NCBI RefSeq assembly: GCF_031822435.1
Contig: NZ_JAVQLW010000004.1
Coordinates: 1-64,000 of the forward strand
Direction of reading: 5' to 3'
Length of the DNA stretch: 64,000 bases
Source: Paracoccus sp. MBLB3053
GTDB lineage: Bacteria > Pseudomonadota > Alphaproteobacteria > Rhodobacterales > Rhodobacteraceae
A program made the translations under genes and the position numbers. The notes beneath the pieces are model-generated. The model was not told where the DNA came from. It saw only the letters and a list, made by a program, of their open reading frames with translations, and did no database searches. Of this stretch, positions 63,362-64,000 are shown one piece after another (position 1 is the first letter of the stretch; the number at the start of each line of letters is the position of its first letter).

Positions 63362-63690
63362 CGCACTTCCTCCGATTTTGGGAAAACCAATTTGCCATCA
63401 AGAATGCTGGTCTCGGGGCGGTAGAGGCGCACCATCCAGTTCCAGCCCTCCGGCGTTGGTAGGCAGTTCACGACCGCGCCGTCGCATCCTGCGAATTGGA
63501 CCGTTACGCTGCCATCGGCATTGGGCCTCGCGGTCAGTTTGTTCAGCGTATAAGCGTCCTTGGCGTTCGGCAAATATTATCCTTCGGCATTATAGACTGA
63601 GATCGACCAGAAGCCCTGCACTGGCACCTTGCCGTCAGTGCTTTGCTCTGTGATCGACGGCTTAGTTGCCGTTACTTTTGGCGGGCAAGG
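63358..63690 (-). pseudogene. DUF1254/DUF1214 protein, C-terminal fragment with internal stop
   Basis: Minus strand reads TEQSTDGKVPVQGFWSISVY then NAEG, a TAA at about 63579, then YLPNAKDAYTLNKLTARPNA and NCLPTPEGWNWMVRLYRPET to a stop at 63358. This is the end of a DUF1214 domain; family members have a Tyr codon where the TAA is. No upstream part is found beyond about 63690, so both a stop and a 5' truncation disable it. Confidence 0.72.
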
Positions 63691-64000
63691 ACGGCGAGGA
63701 GGTTCCTGCTGCGAGATGCCTGACCGGCCGCTATGACGAAACTGCCGCGCCACCTTGGCTGTAGTCGAACGGCCGCAATGGGCCGGCCCGCCCTGGCGGA
63801 GAGCAGGAAGCCCAACTCAGTCAGATCAGCCAATTGCTGTCCCGCAGCATGTTGCTCGGAGCCCCAAAGCCGCCGGTCGCGGACTGACCTACAGTCCAGT
63901 GCTCGCCGGTCGCGAATAGCCCCAAAGCGGTCGTTCGCGCACATTCTACGAGTGGCGGACGAAGCGGTCGTAGCGGTGGCCCTGGCGTCACTCGATAACC
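63691..64000. other. Terminal stretch without recognisable genes
   Basis: About 310 bp to the window edge. It has GCCGGTCGCG and GCGGTCG repeats and an open frame on the minus strand without a start signal; nothing recognised. A gene beyond the edge cannot be excluded. Confidence 0.3.

Overview
The window looks like a chromosome or chromid segment of a GC-rich alphaproteobacterium of the Rhodobacteraceae, probably Paracoccus-like. This is an inference from family recognition only: GroEL ends in a GGMGGMM-type tail, TRAP and ABC uptake operons are abundant, IS6-type relics carry the AHDQINTIFRPRRYRL tail seen in this order, and mobilisation genes are VirC/VirD2-like. I found no rRNA, tRNA or CRISPR array.

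Left third (1-22.9 kb): compact uptake/catabolism operons. hmuTUV (hemin ABC importer) is followed by four solute modules: (i) an SBP-ATPase-permease-gntR ABC operon (minus strand) divergent from a four-gene plus-strand operon (FAH hydrolase, RraA-like, beta-hydroxyacid dehydrogenase, TauE/SafE exporter); (ii) two overlapping gntR genes divergent from a TRAP transporter plus an atypical type II dehydroquinase; (iii) an araC divergent from a branched-chain-type (Liv) ABC transporter ending in an aromatic-type aldehyde dehydrogenase. Between the modules lie broken pieces of IS6-family transposases, and an IS110 and LysR scar, so the region looks like cassettes joined at IS scars.

Middle (23-43 kb): accessory DNA. 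It holds an IS3-family element inserted beside an IS6 relic, a DUF433/DUF5615 toxin-antitoxin pair, a uvrD-like gene with an internal deletion, and an Rrf2 regulator divergent from a thioredoxin-reductase-like flavoprotein and a methyltransferase cut off by a tniQ fragment. A mobilisation block follows: DUF3768, a large ParB-like gene with one in-frame TGA, WGR, ArdC-type protein, VirC2-like, VirC1-like ATPase, a hairpin-rich candidate oriT, MobC, VirD2-type relaxase, DUF6429 and a TPR protein. No type IV secretion genes are present, so it would be mobilised by another element's channel or is decaying. Next come six tandem units of 105-106 bp, split by an apparently intact IS256-family element with a direct target repeat.

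Right third (43-64 kb): small unknown genes (including an overlapping pair of 42 and 58 codons), groESL with a CIRCE-like site and a strong terminator, cspA, and then an organosulfate island. This holds a Crp/Fnr regulator divergent from an alkyl sulfatase, DUF1254 proteins, an outer-membrane beta-barrel, a formylglycine-type arylsulfatase, and two AraC-type regulators, one only an HTH domain. Around it are a second sulfatase fragment, a Nudix hydrolase, a PPC/DUF296 gene with two frameshifts and a broken DUF1254 gene at the window end.
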